Of a stretch of 64,000 bases of DNA, positions 52,658-61,560 are shown piece by piece. Numbering within the stretch: position 1 is the first letter of the stretch; every line of letters begins with the position of its first letter. The notes beneath the pieces were generated by a model. That model was not told the origin of the DNA, did not search any database, and was given only the letters and a program-made list of their open reading frames with translations. Source of the DNA: Actibacterium sp. XHP0104 (lineage in GTDB: Bacteria; Pseudomonadota; Alphaproteobacteria; Rhodobacterales; Rhodobacteraceae). A program made the translations under genes and the position numbers. The DNA lies in contig NZ_JAOWLE010000001.1 of NCBI RefSeq assembly GCF_025751515.1, positions 558,001 through 622,000 on the forward strand, in the 5' to 3' direction.

Positions 52658-53149
52658 ATGGCCGATCAAATCAAATCCCTCGACGAGCTGAATGCTGTCG
52701 CCGGCGGTGACGCGGCCGTACTGGCCGACATTGCCGAACCCCGTGAGCCCGTTCGCGACGAACTGGGCCGCTCTTATGCCACCGGCAAGCGTAAAGACGC
52801 CGTTGCCCGCGTGTGGATCAAGCCCGGCTCGGGCAAGGTCACCGTCAACGGCAAAGACCAGAGCGCCTATTTCGCCCGTCCGGTTCTGCAGATGATCCTG
52901 CGCCAGCCGTTCGAGATTGCTGGCGTCGAAGACCAGTTCGACGTGATGGCCACCGTCAAGGGCGGCGGTCTGTCGGGCCAGGCCGGTGCGGTCAAGCACG
53001 GCATCTCGAAGGCTCTGCAACTCTACGATCCGGCCCTGCGCTCGTCGCTCAAGGCTGCCGGCTTCCTGACCCGCGACTCGCGCGTGGTGGAACGTAAGAA
53101 ATACGGCAAGCGCAAAGCCCGCCGTTCGTTCCAGTTCTCGAAGCGCTGA
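52658..53149 (+). CDS. rpsI: 30S ribosomal protein S9
   Basis: A 163-residue S9. The conserved body starts near residue 37 ([29 protein letters not shown]) and ends with the basic tail [17 protein letters not shown] that reaches the P-site tRNA. The first ~35 residues are an acidic N-terminal extension compared with the 130-residue enterobacterial form, typical of this group. It forms an operon with rplM and a terminator follows. Confidence 0.97.
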   Translation: MADQIKSLDELNAVAGGDAAVLADIAEPREPVRDELGRSYATGKRKDAVARVWIKPGSGKVTVNGKDQSAYFARPVLQMILRQPFEIAGVEDQFDVMATVKGGGLSGQAGAVKHGISKALQLYDPALRSSLKAAGFLTRDSRVVERKKYGKRKARRSFQFSKR

Positions 53150-53167
53150 TCTTACCCAACGTCATCG

Positions 53168-53200
53168 AAAAGGCCCGGTCATTGCGCCGGGCCTTTTTCT
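53168..53200 (+). terminator. Terminator of rplM-rpsI
   Basis: AAAAGGCCCGG (53168-53178) pairs with CCGGGCCTTTT (53187-53197), followed by more T. Confidence 0.9.
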
Positions 53201-53351
53201 TTTGGGCATAGTGGCTTGTTGGCTGTTCTTCGACTTGTGGCCGCGCTGCATGAATCGGTGCGCCACGCGTGCTTTGCCCATTTTCCCCCCTTGAGCGGGC
53301 GCCCAATTCCCAGCATGATTACCCTCGGTTTTTGGGGGGTGGCCCTGTGAG

Positions 53352-54257
53352 ATGAGTCGTCGACAGCGTTCTGGCCGCCTTGGGCGGAGCGAAGCCGCCA
53401 GCGGCCTGTTGCTGGTCAGCCCCACGGCGCTTTACGCGCTGCTTCTGCTTGCCGCGCCCTTGGCAACCATCTTGGCCTTCAGCTTCTGGAGCCAGGACTA
53501 TCTGACCATCGACCGCAGTTTCACGCTCAAGAACTATCAAGAGGCCTTTGCCAGCCAGGCCAATGGCGACATGTCGCTGTATCTGGAGCTGATGTTCCGG
53601 TCGCTGCGGATCTCGGGGGCGGTGACGGTGGCCACGGTGCTGTTGGCCTTTCCGATGGCCTATTTCGTGTCTTTCCACGTCGCGCCCAGCCGCAAAAGCA
53701 TGTGGATCTTCCTGATCACCATCCCGTTCTGGACGTCCTACCTGATCCGGGTGTTCCTGTGGAAGGTGATCCTGGGCTACAACGGTGTTTTCAATACCAC
53801 GCTGCAAGGCGTTGGTATCATTGATGAACCCCTGACATTTATCCTGTATAACGCCAATGCGGTGGTGATCACGCTGGCCCATGCCTATGCGCCTTTCGCG
53901 ATCCTGCCGATCTTTGTGGCGCTGGAAAAGATCGACCGGTCGCTGCTTGAGGCCAGCCGCGACCTGGGCGAGAACCACATTACCACCTTCCTGCGCGTGA
54001 CGCTGCCACTGGCGATGCCCGGCGTGGTGGCGGCAGTGCTGATCGTGTTCATTCCGACAATCGGCGATTACGTCACGCCGCGGCTGGTGGGCGGACCCGG
54101 CGGTCAGATGATCGCGAACATGATTCAGACCCAGTTTCTCAAGCTGAACAACGCGCCCATGGGTGCGGCGCTGGCGGTGCTGGCGATGCTGATGGTGGGT
54201 GCGATCTCGGTGATATTCGTGATGCTCAACCGGCGGTTCCTTGGGGGGCAGAAATGA
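53352..54257 (+). CDS. Polyamine-type ABC transporter permease (PotB-like)
   Basis: A 301-residue inner-membrane permease with six predicted helices. The EAA loop that contacts the ATPase is seen in LLEASRDLGENHITTFLRVTLPLAMPGV near 198-225. The pattern of KSMWIFLITIPFWTSYLIRVFLWK near 115 is typical of spermidine/putrescine (PotB) permeases. It starts an operon with the second permease (4-base overlap) and the ATPase. No substrate-binding protein gene is in the operon. Confidence 0.9.
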   Translation: MSRRQRSGRLGRSEAASGLLLVSPTALYALLLLAAPLATILAFSFWSQDYLTIDRSFTLKNYQEAFASQANGDMSLYLELMFRSLRISGAVTVATVLLAFPMAYFVSFHVAPSRKSMWIFLITIPFWTSYLIRVFLWKVILGYNGVFNTTLQGVGIIDEPLTFILYNANAVVITLAHAYAPFAILPIFVALEKIDRSLLEASRDLGENHITTFLRVTLPLAMPGVVAAVLIVFIPTIGDYVTPRLVGGPGGQMIANMIQTQFLKLNNAPMGAALAVLAMLMVGAISVIFVMLNRRFLGGQK

Positions 54258-55060
54258 AGGGCGGCGGTCTGCGTATCTATGCGGTGCTCTATCTGGTGTT
54301 TCTCTATGCACCGATCGTTCTGCTGCCGATCTTTGCCTTCAATGACAGCACGATCATCGCCTTTCCGCTAAGCGGGTTTACGACCAAATGGTTTGGTGAA
54401 CTGGCCGATATTCCGGCGCTGCACGGTGCGGTGCTGAACAGTCTGATGATCGCGATCACCACCTCACTGCTGGCGACAACGCTGGGCATCTGCGCGTCGC
54501 GCGCCTCGGCCCGTTATGCATTCCCTGGCAAAAAGCCGATCATGGGGTTCATCATGCTGCCGCTGGTGCTGCCCGAGATCATCGTCGCGGTGGCACTGTT
54601 GGTGGTGCTGTTGGCGCTGGGGCTGCCCTTGGGGGCGTGGACGGTGATCCTGGGGCATGTGCTGATCTGCACGCCGTTCTCGATCGCGATTCTGACCTCG
54701 GCCTTTGCCAATATGGATCGCTCGCTGGAAGAGGCGGCGGTGGATCTGGGCGAAACCCCGTGGAGCACGTTCCGCCTGATCACCCTGCCGCTGGTGATGC
54801 CGGGGATCATCTCGTCGCTGCTGATTTCATTCACCATCTCGCTGGATGAATTCATCATCGCGTTCTTCCTGACCGGCACCGAGCCGACGCTGCCGGTCTA
54901 TCTGTGGAGCCAACTGCGCTTTCCGCAAAAGATCCCGGCCGTCATGGCGCTGGGGACGATCCTGGTGGCGCTGTCGGTGCTGCTGTTGACCATTGCTGAA
55001 TACTATCGCCGACGCGGTGTGGCGCGTGCGGGCGGCAAGGATACTGGGGGCTTTCTGTGA
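54254..55060 (+). CDS. Polyamine-type ABC transporter permease (PotC-like)
   Basis: A 268-residue permease with six helices. The EAA loop is SLEEAAVDLGETPWSTFRLITLPLVMPGI near 155-185, followed by LDEFIIAFFLTGTEPTLPVYLWSQLRF, which is typical of PotC. It overlaps the first permease gene and the ATPase gene by four bases each. The partner binding protein must be encoded outside this window or elsewhere in the genome. Confidence 0.9.
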   Translation: MKGGGLRIYAVLYLVFLYAPIVLLPIFAFNDSTIIAFPLSGFTTKWFGELADIPALHGAVLNSLMIAITTSLLATTLGICASRASARYAFPGKKPIMGFIMLPLVLPEIIVAVALLVVLLALGLPLGAWTVILGHVLICTPFSIAILTSAFANMDRSLEEAAVDLGETPWSTFRLITLPLVMPGIISSLLISFTISLDEFIIAFFLTGTEPTLPVYLWSQLRFPQKIPAVMALGTILVALSVLLLTIAEYYRRRGVARAGGKDTGGFL

Positions 55061-56148
55061 CCCGACCACCGATCATCGAACTGCGCGACGTGCAGAAATA
55101 TTATGGTGAATACCACGCGCTGCGCGGGATCACCTGCGATATCCGCCAGGGCGAGTTCTTTTCGCTGCTGGGGCCGTCGGGCTGTGGCAAGACCACGCTG
55201 TTGCGCACGATCGCGGGGTTCGAGGATGTGTCCTCGGGCACGGTGGTGATCGATGGCAAGAACATGCAGGGCGTGCCCGCCAACCAGCGGCCCACCAACA
55301 TGGTTTTCCAGTCCTACGCCATTTTCCCGCATCTTAGCGTCGAGCAGAACGTGGGCTTTGGCCTGCGCCGCGCCGGGCTGGATAAGGGTGAAATGGCGCG
55401 TCGCGTGGGCGAGGCGCTGGAGATGGTCGGGCTGGCCGGATACGGCAAACGCGCGGCGCATGCGCTGTCGGGCGGGCAACGTCAGCGCGTGGCGCTGGCG
55501 CGGGCGCTGATCCTCAAGCCCAAGGTGCTGTTGCTGGACGAGCCCCTTTCGGCGCTGGACAAGAAGCTGCGCGAAAACATGCAGGTCGAGCTGATCAAGC
55601 TGCAACGCCAGGTGGGCATCACCTTTATTCTGGTCACCCATGACCAGGAAGAGGCGCTGGTGATGTCCGACCGGATCGCGGTGATGTCCGAGGGCGGGAT
55701 CGCGCAGATGGACGACCCCGAGACGCTGTATCGCCGGCCGAATTCGCGCTGGGTGGCCGATTTTATCGGGGTGATGAACTTTCTGCCGGCCAAGGTGGTG
55801 TCCGAGGCCGGTGACACGGTTGAGGTCGAGATCGCCGGGTTGGGCCGGGCCGAGCTGACGGCCAATCAGGCCATGGCCAGCGCCGGTGGGCATGAGGTCA
55901 GCGTGGGCCTGCGGCCCGAGACGCTGACGATTCAGTTCAATGGAAACCAGAGTGGCGAGCGCATCGCCGAGGGCGTGATCGAGGAAGTCGTCTATTATGG
56001 CGACATGACCTATTACGACGTGCGCCTCGACGGGGCCGCGGTGCCGGTGCGGATTTCGATGCGCAACCTTGTGGGGCGGCCGGTGCTGGAGATCGGCACC
56101 CGCGCCCGCGTGGCCTGGAGCGCGGGCGCGCTGGTTTTGTTCCGGTAG
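55057..56148 (+). CDS. Polyamine-type ABC transporter ATPase (PotA-like)
   Basis: A 363-residue ABC ATPase. Walker A is GPSGCGKTT near 43-51, the signature ALSGGQRQRVALARAL near 137, Walker B LLLDEPLSALD near 160, and the switch His in LVTHDQEEAL. The C-terminal ~110 residues form the TOBE regulatory domain. It starts with GTG overlapping the TGA of the permease gene. The operon order permease-permease-ATPase without binding protein is unusual for a potABCD system. Confidence 0.93.
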   Translation: MTRPPIIELRDVQKYYGEYHALRGITCDIRQGEFFSLLGPSGCGKTTLLRTIAGFEDVSSGTVVIDGKNMQGVPANQRPTNMVFQSYAIFPHLSVEQNVGFGLRRAGLDKGEMARRVGEALEMVGLAGYGKRAAHALSGGQRQRVALARALILKPKVLLLDEPLSALDKKLRENMQVELIKLQRQVGITFILVTHDQEEALVMSDRIAVMSEGGIAQMDDPETLYRRPNSRWVADFIGVMNFLPAKVVSEAGDTVEVEIAGLGRAELTANQAMASAGGHEVSVGLRPETLTIQFNGNQSGERIAEGVIEEVVYYGDMTYYDVRLDGAAVPVRISMRNLVGRPVLEIGTRARVAWSAGALVLFR

Positions 56149-56169
56149 CCGGCGCTGGCGCGCCGGTGC

Positions 56170-56212
56170 GGGGCTCTGCCCCGGACCCCGGGATATTTGC
56201 CCGAAGAAGAAG
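56170..56212 (+). repeat. Dispersed intergenic repeat, copy 3 (variant)
   Basis: GGGGCTCTGCCCC GGACCCC hairpin-like start, then GGGATATTTGCCCGAAGAAG. The second half matches the copies at 10721-10755 and 36901-36935. The first half is different. Confidence 0.55.
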
Positions 56213-56218
56213 GGGTGT

Positions 56219-56839
56219 TTAGGTGTCGGGCGGGATCAGGCCGAGGCCGCGCAGGTAGATGCCGATGCCGCTTTCCAGCAGGTCCTCTGGCGGGAAGGGC
56301 GCGCGTGTGCCAGGGGCGCCGCGGGCGTAGAGTTCAACCACGCCGTGGGACATGGCCCAGATATGGGCCGAGAACATCGAGGCGGGCGGGCGTTTTTCCG
56401 GCGGCAGGTATTGCAGCAGATCCTGGGCCGAGCGTTCGAGGATGCCGCTGGCGCGGGCGGCGACGCGGGCCAGATCGGGGTTGGCGTTGACCGAGACGCC
56501 GCTTTCGAACATCGCCATGTAGTGGCCGGGGTATTTGCGGGCGAAGGCCAGGTAGGCGCGGCCGGTGGCCTCGAAACTGGCCTTGGCCGAGGGCTGGCCT
56601 TTCTCGTAGGCGTATTCCATCACGTCAGCGAAGATTTCATAGCCCTGGCGCGCGGCTTCGGCGATAAGGTCGTCGCGGCCCTGAAAGTGGCGATAGACGG
56701 CGGCCGGGGTGACGCCTGCCTTTTTCGCGGCCTCGGAGAGGGTGAAGCCCTGGGGGCCTTTTTCCTCGATCAGAGCCAAGGCGGCATCGACCAGCGCCTG
56801 GCGCAGGTTGCCGTGGTGATAGCCGCGTTTCTTATGCAT
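56219..56839 (-). CDS. TetR-family regulator
   Basis: A 206-residue TetR protein. The helix-turn-helix lies near 28-50 ([28 protein letters not shown]). The C-terminal ligand and dimer domain includes [16 protein letters not shown] near 99 and a helix ending [17 protein letters not shown] near 160-176, the WHG-like C-terminal class. The gene overlaps the end of ppk2 by eight bases and is transcribed with it. Its ligand and target are unknown. Confidence 0.9.
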   Translation of the reverse strand: MHKKRGYHHGNLRQALVDAALALIEEKGPQGFTLSEAAKKAGVTPAAVYRHFQGRDDLIAEAARQGYEIFADVMEYAYEKGQPSAKASFEATGRAYLAFARKYPGHYMAMFESGVSVNANPDLARVAARASGILERSAQDLLQYLPPEKRPPASMFSAHIWAMSHGVVELYARGAPGTRAPFPPEDLLESGIGIYLRGLGLIPPDT

Positions 56840-57701
56840 TCCAGATCTCGGGGCCGCCGGTGATCTTGGGGTCGGGGGTTTGAACGGCGTTCGGGTTCTT
56901 GTCGGGATAATCGACCTGCATCAGCACCTGCTGGATCGCGGCGATGCGGGCGCGGCGTTTGTCGTCGGAGCGGATGACCGTCCAAGGGGCGGTTTCCGAG
57001 TGCGAGCGGGTCAGCGTTTCCTGGATCGCGGCGGAATAGTCATCCCATTTCTTCAGGCCTTCAACGTCGATCCAGCTAAGTTTCCATTGCTTTAGCGGGT
57101 CTTTTTCACGTTGCAGAAAGCGGCGCAGCTGTTCGGCGCGCCCGACATTGAGCCAAAGCTTGACCAGGGTGATGCCTTCTTCGACCAGCATGTCTTCGAA
57201 TTCGGGCAGTTGGCGAAAGAAATGGGCGCGTTGTTCGGGTGTGCAAAAGCCGAAGACATGTTCGACGACGCCGCGGTTATACCAGCTGCGGTCAAAGAGG
57301 GTGATTTCGCCGCCCGCGGGCAGCTGTTCGACATAACGTTGGAAATACCATTGCGTCGCCTCGCGGTCCGAGGGTTTTGGCAGGGCGACGACCCGCGCGA
57401 CACGTGGATTAAGATTTTCACGGAACCGCTTGATCGTGCCGCCTTTTCCGGCGGCATCTCGGCCTTCAAACACCACGGCGACGCGCTTGCCGGTGTCCTT
57501 GACATGGGCTTGCAGTTTGACCAGCTCGACCTGCAGGGCCTGCATCATGTTGTCGTATTCGTCGCCATCCATGCGTTTGTCATAGGGGTAGCTGTCGGAC
57601 AGCATATCCTTGTCCTTCCCCTCGGCGATGGCGGTACGCACGCTTTCGGGGGCCTCTTCGGCATGGAAACGGCTGATCGCGCCGTCAAAGGGAAGCGACA
57701 T
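56832..57701 (-). CDS. ppk2: Polyphosphate kinase 2
   Basis: A 289-residue PPK2 that uses polyphosphate to phosphorylate nucleoside diphosphates or runs in reverse. The P-loop is [39 protein letters not shown] near 76-115. The lid/Walker B part is [22 protein letters not shown] near 133-154. The family fold end [12 protein letters not shown] follows. The N-terminal ~55 residues are an extension with acidic character. ATG 57701 has GGAGGG upstream. It is co-transcribed with the TetR gene. Confidence 0.94.
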   Translation of the reverse strand: MSLPFDGAISRFHAEEAPESVRTAIAEGKDKDMLSDSYPYDKRMDGDEYDNMMQALQVELVKLQAHVKDTGKRVAVVFEGRDAAGKGGTIKRFRENLNPRVARVVALPKPSDREATQWYFQRYVEQLPAGGEITLFDRSWYNRGVVEHVFGFCTPEQRAHFFRQLPEFEDMLVEEGITLVKLWLNVGRAEQLRRFLQREKDPLKQWKLSWIDVEGLKKWDDYSAAIQETLTRSHSETAPWTVIRSDDKRRARIAAIQQVLMQVDYPDKNPNAVQTPDPKITGGPEIWNA

Positions 57702-57744
57702 GTGAACCCTCCTTACATTGCGCCCAGTATGGCGATTGCGCGGC

Positions 57745-58707
57745 CTAGCGCAATCCGGCACGGGCAGCGGCGCGGTCGATGGCGTCGATAACGTCGGCGG
57801 GGGCAGAATGGTGGGGCATGTGGCCGATGCCGGGCAGGCGGGTCAGAACGGCGTTCGGCATATTGGCCGCCAGCTTTTCCGAATGGATCGAGAGGCCCAC
57901 GGTTGTGTCGGCCGTGCCATGCACCAGCTCGGCCGGCAGGGTCAGCGAGGCATAGCGCGGCACCATATCGGTGATCTCGGCCAGCAGGGCGGCGCGTTGG
58001 CGGGCGTTGGCGCGCAGAGAGCTGCGGCGCAGCGTCATGCCGGGTCCGAAATATTCGGCATAGCCCTCAGGCGCGGCTTGCGGGGCAAAGACGCTTTCGA
58101 CCTCGCGCATGACCTTTTCGCGGGGCACAAAGGCGGTCAGCAGCGGCACCACGACCTGGGCGCCCAGCGGGTGCGATGTGGTCTTGTAGAAGGTGCTGAG
58201 CCCCGATTCCCACGGGTGGGACGGTGTGGCCAACAGCACCAGCGCGGCCGTGTCATCGGGCGCCTGCAAGGCCCAGGCCAGCGCGACCGATCCGCCATAG
58301 CTTTGGCCCAGGACGATCGGGCGGGGCGCGCCAAGCTGGGCCGCAGCGGTGCGCATCAGGCGGGCCTGTTCGGCCAGGGTTTCGCTGTTGGGGGCCGGGT
58401 CGCTCCAGCCCAGGCCGGGGCGGTCGATGGCGATGACCCGGTAACGATCAGCCAGGCGCGGTATCAGGTCGAAGGTGAAATCGCGCACTGAGCCGGACGA
58501 GCCGTGGATCAGCACCAGGTCGGGGCCGCTGCCGCGCACCACCGCATGCAGGCGCACGCCATCCACCATCACGAACCGGCCTTCGGGCGGATAGGCAGCC
58601 ATGGCGGCCTGTTCGCGCGCGTGGGCACGGTGATAGGTCAGGGCGGCGCCCGCTGCGGTCAGCGCGGCAAGGGTAGCGATGCTAAGTGCCAATTTCCGAC
58701 AGTTCAT
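57745..58707 (-). CDS. Alpha/beta hydrolase
   Basis: A 320-residue alpha/beta-hydrolase. It has an N-terminal hydrophobic segment (about 7-24), probably a signal anchor. The nucleophile Ser is in [16 protein letters not shown] near 134. The oxyanion segment is [16 protein letters not shown] and the C-terminal His is in [17 protein letters not shown]. The substrate is unknown. It follows metA on the same strand, and the two overlap by 26 bases (the start at 58731 would overlap by 50), so they are co-translated. Confidence 0.88.
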   Translation of the reverse strand: MNCRKLALSIATLAALTAAGAALTYHRAHAREQAAMAAYPPEGRFVMVDGVRLHAVVRGSGPDLVLIHGSSGSVRDFTFDLIPRLADRYRVIAIDRPGLGWSDPAPNSETLAEQARLMRTAAAQLGAPRPIVLGQSYGGSVALAWALQAPDDTAALVLLATPSHPWESGLSTFYKTTSHPLGAQVVVPLLTAFVPREKVMREVESVFAPQAAPEGYAEYFGPGMTLRRSSLRANARQRAALLAEITDMVPRYASLTLPAELVHGTADTTVGLSIHSEKLAANMPNAVLTRLPGIGHMPHHSAPADVIDAIDRAAARAGLR

Positions 58708-59605
58708 ATGGCGTGGACTGGTAAATTTCATTCAACCAGTTGCCATATAGAAGGTGCGCGTGACTTCTCCAGCGATTTTGCGGCGGCAGGGCCGGATTAT
58801 CGTCGGGATAATAGTTCAGCGGCACGTTGATCGGCGTGCCATTGGCCACGTCGCGGTCGTATTCCTGCTTCAGCGTATCGCTGTCATATTCGAAATGGTT
58901 GAAGATATAGAGCGCGCGATGGGCGGCGTCTTCGACCAGGCAGGGGCCGACCTCGTCGCTGTCGAGCAGGATATCCAGCCCGGTGGCGGCGTCGATCTCG
59001 GGCTTTTTCATCTCGGTCCAGCGGCTGACGGGGATGACGCAATCGTCGGAAAACCCGCGCAGATAGGGCGAGGCCGGCGCCATGTTGCGGTGCCGGAAAC
59101 AGCCAAAGGCCTTGTGATCGAGAATGTGTTTCTTGACCCCGTGGAAATAGTTGATCATCGCCATGCCACCCCAGCAGACGCCAAAGGTCGACTGCACATG
59201 GGTTTGCGTCCAGTCGAAAACCTGGGTCAGCTCTTGCCAATAGGTGACCTCTTCGAAGGGCAGGTGCTCGATCGGGGCGCCGGTGATGATCAGGCCATCC
59301 AGCTTTTCGCCGCTGTCTGCCACCTCGGCGAAGGGGCGATAAAACTCCTCCATATGCTCGGCAGCGGTGTTGCGGGTCTCGTGTTCCGACATGCGGATCA
59401 GCGTCAGCTCGATCTGCAAGGGCGTCGCGCCGATCAGCCGGGCGAACTGGGTCTCGGTCTGAATCTTTTTCGGCATCAGATTCAGCAGGCCGATATGCAG
59501 CGGGCGGATGTCCTGACGTGCGGCGCGGCCTTCTTCCATGACCATCACGCCCTCGCGCGTCAGCACGTCGAAGGCGGGAAGGGTGGAGGGCAGCTTGATG
59601 GGCAT
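58682..59605 (-). CDS. metA: Homoserine O-acetyltransferase (MetAA type)
   Basis: A 307-residue member of the MetA family, which activates homoserine for methionine synthesis. The nucleophile is Cys144 in [12 protein letters not shown]. His237 and Glu239 follow in FNHFEYD. At the substrate-deciding position it has Glu113 ([11 protein letters not shown]), where the succinyl-CoA enzyme of E. coli has Gly (TGAPLGLVEF). Published work on this position predicts acetyl-CoA use here. No riboswitch is seen before it. It is 45 bases after the P-loop gene. Confidence 0.93.
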   Translation of the reverse strand: MPIKLPSTLPAFDVLTREGVMVMEEGRAARQDIRPLHIGLLNLMPKKIQTETQFARLIGATPLQIELTLIRMSEHETRNTAAEHMEEFYRPFAEVADSGEKLDGLIITGAPIEHLPFEEVTYWQELTQVFDWTQTHVQSTFGVCWGGMAMINYFHGVKKHILDHKAFGCFRHRNMAPASPYLRGFSDDCVIPVSRWTEMKKPEIDAATGLDILLDSDEVGPCLVEDAAHRALYIFNHFEYDSDTLKQEYDRDVANGTPINVPLNYYPDDNPALPPQNRWRSHAHLLYGNWLNEIYQSTPYELSEIGT

Positions 59606-59650
59606 TGTCAGGGTATCCTGCGTTGGTGGAAGAACCGAGAGATAGGCGGT

Positions 59651-60514
59651 TTACCGCTGTTTCTCAAGGGCCTGGGCGATGAGCGCCTGGAAGTCATCGG
59701 GCGTGTGCACGCGGGCTACGTCATTGGCGCAGACCTTGATCCCCCAGTTTTTCGCCATGGCCTCATAGCGCGGCTGGCGATGGGCCAGGGCGCGGGCATA
59801 GGTCCATCGGACAAAGGCGTCGGGGTCGACCTGTTCGGGGCGACAGCCCTGTTCGGCCAGGTATTCGGCCCAGGCGGCATCCAGGAACTGGGGCTGGTAA
59901 TACATCGGCTTGGGCGCGCGATCAAAACGGCGGATCAGCTCGGCGGTGTGGTCGTCCGATCCTTCGATCCAGACCATCAGCAGGTTGTCCGACAGGGCGC
60001 GCAGCACCGGGTCGTTCTCATCCGACGGGTCGACGACTTCGCAGATCGAGCCGCCGGTGTCGCAGATGAAATTGTCATAGCCGTAAAGATCGCCCGCACG
60101 GTTGATGAAATGCGGCGTGTCCAGCAGGGCCGCGATCTCGGCGGTGCGGTGCTGTTCCTGGCGCTTCATGTACTCGTCAAAGGGCAGGCCGCCCTGATCG
60201 GGGTTGCCGGGCTTGCCCAGATAGGTCGACAGCGGCGCGAGGTTCTGGAAGGTGATGTTCGACGCGATATAGACGCTGTCGCTTAGCAGCAGCTCGCGCA
60301 ACAGCGGCACGCGCATGGCCTCGCGCTTGAAGTTGTCGGCGATGTGTTCGCCCATGTAGCGGGTGCCGATGCGGTAATCGACCGAATAGTGGAACCAGGT
60401 GCCGCTGGCGCGCAGCAGGTTCGACACATGGGTCTTGCCCAGCCCCGACATGCCAAACAACAGCACCCGCTTTTGCGGTGCCTCGTTCCAGTTTTTGGCC
60501 GATGAATACAGCAT
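59651..60514 (-). CDS. P-loop ATPase/kinase of unknown function
   Basis: A 287-residue soluble protein with a clear Walker A, GMSGLGKTHV, at 21-30. A sequence SVDYRIGTRYMGEHIADNFK follows near 44-63, with an Asp placed like that of small-molecule kinases. ICDTGGSICEVVDPSDENDPVLRALSDNLLMVWIEGSDDH near 150-190 has Walker B-like acidic residues. I do not recognise a named family. It lies just upstream of metA and a hydrolase on the same strand, so a link to amino-acid metabolism is possible. Confidence 0.75.
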   Translation of the reverse strand: MLYSSAKNWNEAPQKRVLLFGMSGLGKTHVSNLLRASGTWFHYSVDYRIGTRYMGEHIADNFKREAMRVPLLRELLLSDSVYIASNITFQNLAPLSTYLGKPGNPDQGGLPFDEYMKRQEQHRTAEIAALLDTPHFINRAGDLYGYDNFICDTGGSICEVVDPSDENDPVLRALSDNLLMVWIEGSDDHTAELIRRFDRAPKPMYYQPQFLDAAWAEYLAEQGCRPEQVDPDAFVRWTYARALAHRQPRYEAMAKNWGIKVCANDVARVHTPDDFQALIAQALEKQR

Positions 60515-60579
60515 GTCCGATCCCCGAAATGGCTGGCGTTGTCCTATCCAGCGCGCCGCGCAGGGTCAATTGCTTTGGG

Positions 60580-61467
60580 TCAGGCGAGGCGCCGCGCCCG
60601 TGATTCGTGGCGGATATTCATCAGGTTGCCGCCAAAGATCAGCACGCCGCCCAGCAGCAGCGCCCATTCCAGCGGTTCATCATAGAGCGCCAGTCCGACA
60701 AGGGCGATCACCGGCAGGCGGACGAAATCCATCGGCATGACGATGCTGGCGGGGGCGACATGCAGGGCCTGGGTCAGGCAGAAATGCCCGGCCAGCCCGG
60801 CGCAGCCCACGATCACCACCCAATGCAGGATCGCGGTCGAGGGCCAAGTGAACTGCCCGTCGGCAAAGCCGCAGATCAGCCCGAACACCGCCTGCATGCC
60901 CGTCAGCCAGAACATGATGCAGGTGATGGTGGCGGTGCGGGTCAGGCGTTTGGTGAAAATCACCGACCCGGCGAACCCGATGGCACAAAGCGCGGCGGCG
61001 ATGGTGCCGGGGTTGATCTGCGCGGGGTCGGGATGGGTGATGACCAGCACCCCGGCAAAGCCGATCAGCGCGGCGATCAGTTTCGTGCGGGTCAGGGTCT
61101 CGGCCAGCAGCAGCGGCGCCAGCAGCGTCACCCACAGCGGCGTGGTGAATTCCAGCGCGAACAGCTGCGCCAGAGGGATAAGCGGCAGGGCAAAGAACCA
61201 CAGGTTCTGCCCGGTGAAATGGCAGATGTTGCGGGCCAGATGCAGGCCCAGCCGGTCGGTGCTGATCTGGCGCCATGTGCCGCGGCTGGCGGCCACGGTC
61301 AGTACGATCAACAGCCCCACCAGCGACCGCGTGGTCATCAGCTCGAACGTGTCCAGTTCGACCCGCACATGGCGTCCGGCCACGGCCATGGCCGAAAAGG
61401 ACGCGATCGTTCCCGCCATCCAAAGGGCGGCCAAGAGGATGGCGGGCAGGGGGCGGGTGGCGCTCAT
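60580..61467 (-). CDS. DMT-family (EamA) exporter
   Basis: A 295-residue membrane protein with ten predicted helices in two EamA halves. The conserved elements are FTGQNLWFFALPLIPLAQLFALEFTTPLWVTLLAPLLLAETLTRTKLIAALIGFAGVLVI and a second-half GHFCLTQALHVAPASIVMPMDFVRLPVIALVGLALYDEPLEW. This family mostly exports amino acids or related small molecules. The substrate cannot be told. It lies after guaA on the same strand with a terminator between. Confidence 0.9.
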   Translation of the reverse strand: MSATRPLPAILLAALWMAGTIASFSAMAVAGRHVRVELDTFELMTTRSLVGLLIVLTVAASRGTWRQISTDRLGLHLARNICHFTGQNLWFFALPLIPLAQLFALEFTTPLWVTLLAPLLLAETLTRTKLIAALIGFAGVLVITHPDPAQINPGTIAAALCAIGFAGSVIFTKRLTRTATITCIMFWLTGMQAVFGLICGFADGQFTWPSTAILHWVVIVGCAGLAGHFCLTQALHVAPASIVMPMDFVRLPVIALVGLALYDEPLEWALLLGGVLIFGGNLMNIRHESRARRLA

Positions 61468-61510
61468 GGGGATCCTTGCGGGGTTTCAGGCAGACTATGC
61501 GATGCCCGAA

Positions 61511-61536
61511 AAAAAGAAAGACCCGCCGGGCGGGTC
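61511..61536 (-). terminator. Terminator of guaA
   Basis: GACCCG / CGGGTC stem (61520-61525, 61531-61536). The A-run 61509-61519 gives TTTCTTTTTTT on the minus strand. Confidence 0.85.
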
Positions 61537-61560
61537 TGACTTAAGGTTATTTCGGGTGGC

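Noticed and set aside
59606-59650. SAM riboswitch upstream of metA
   Set aside because: Only 45 bases separate metA from the preceding gene, and none of the SAM-II sequence features or stems is visible.
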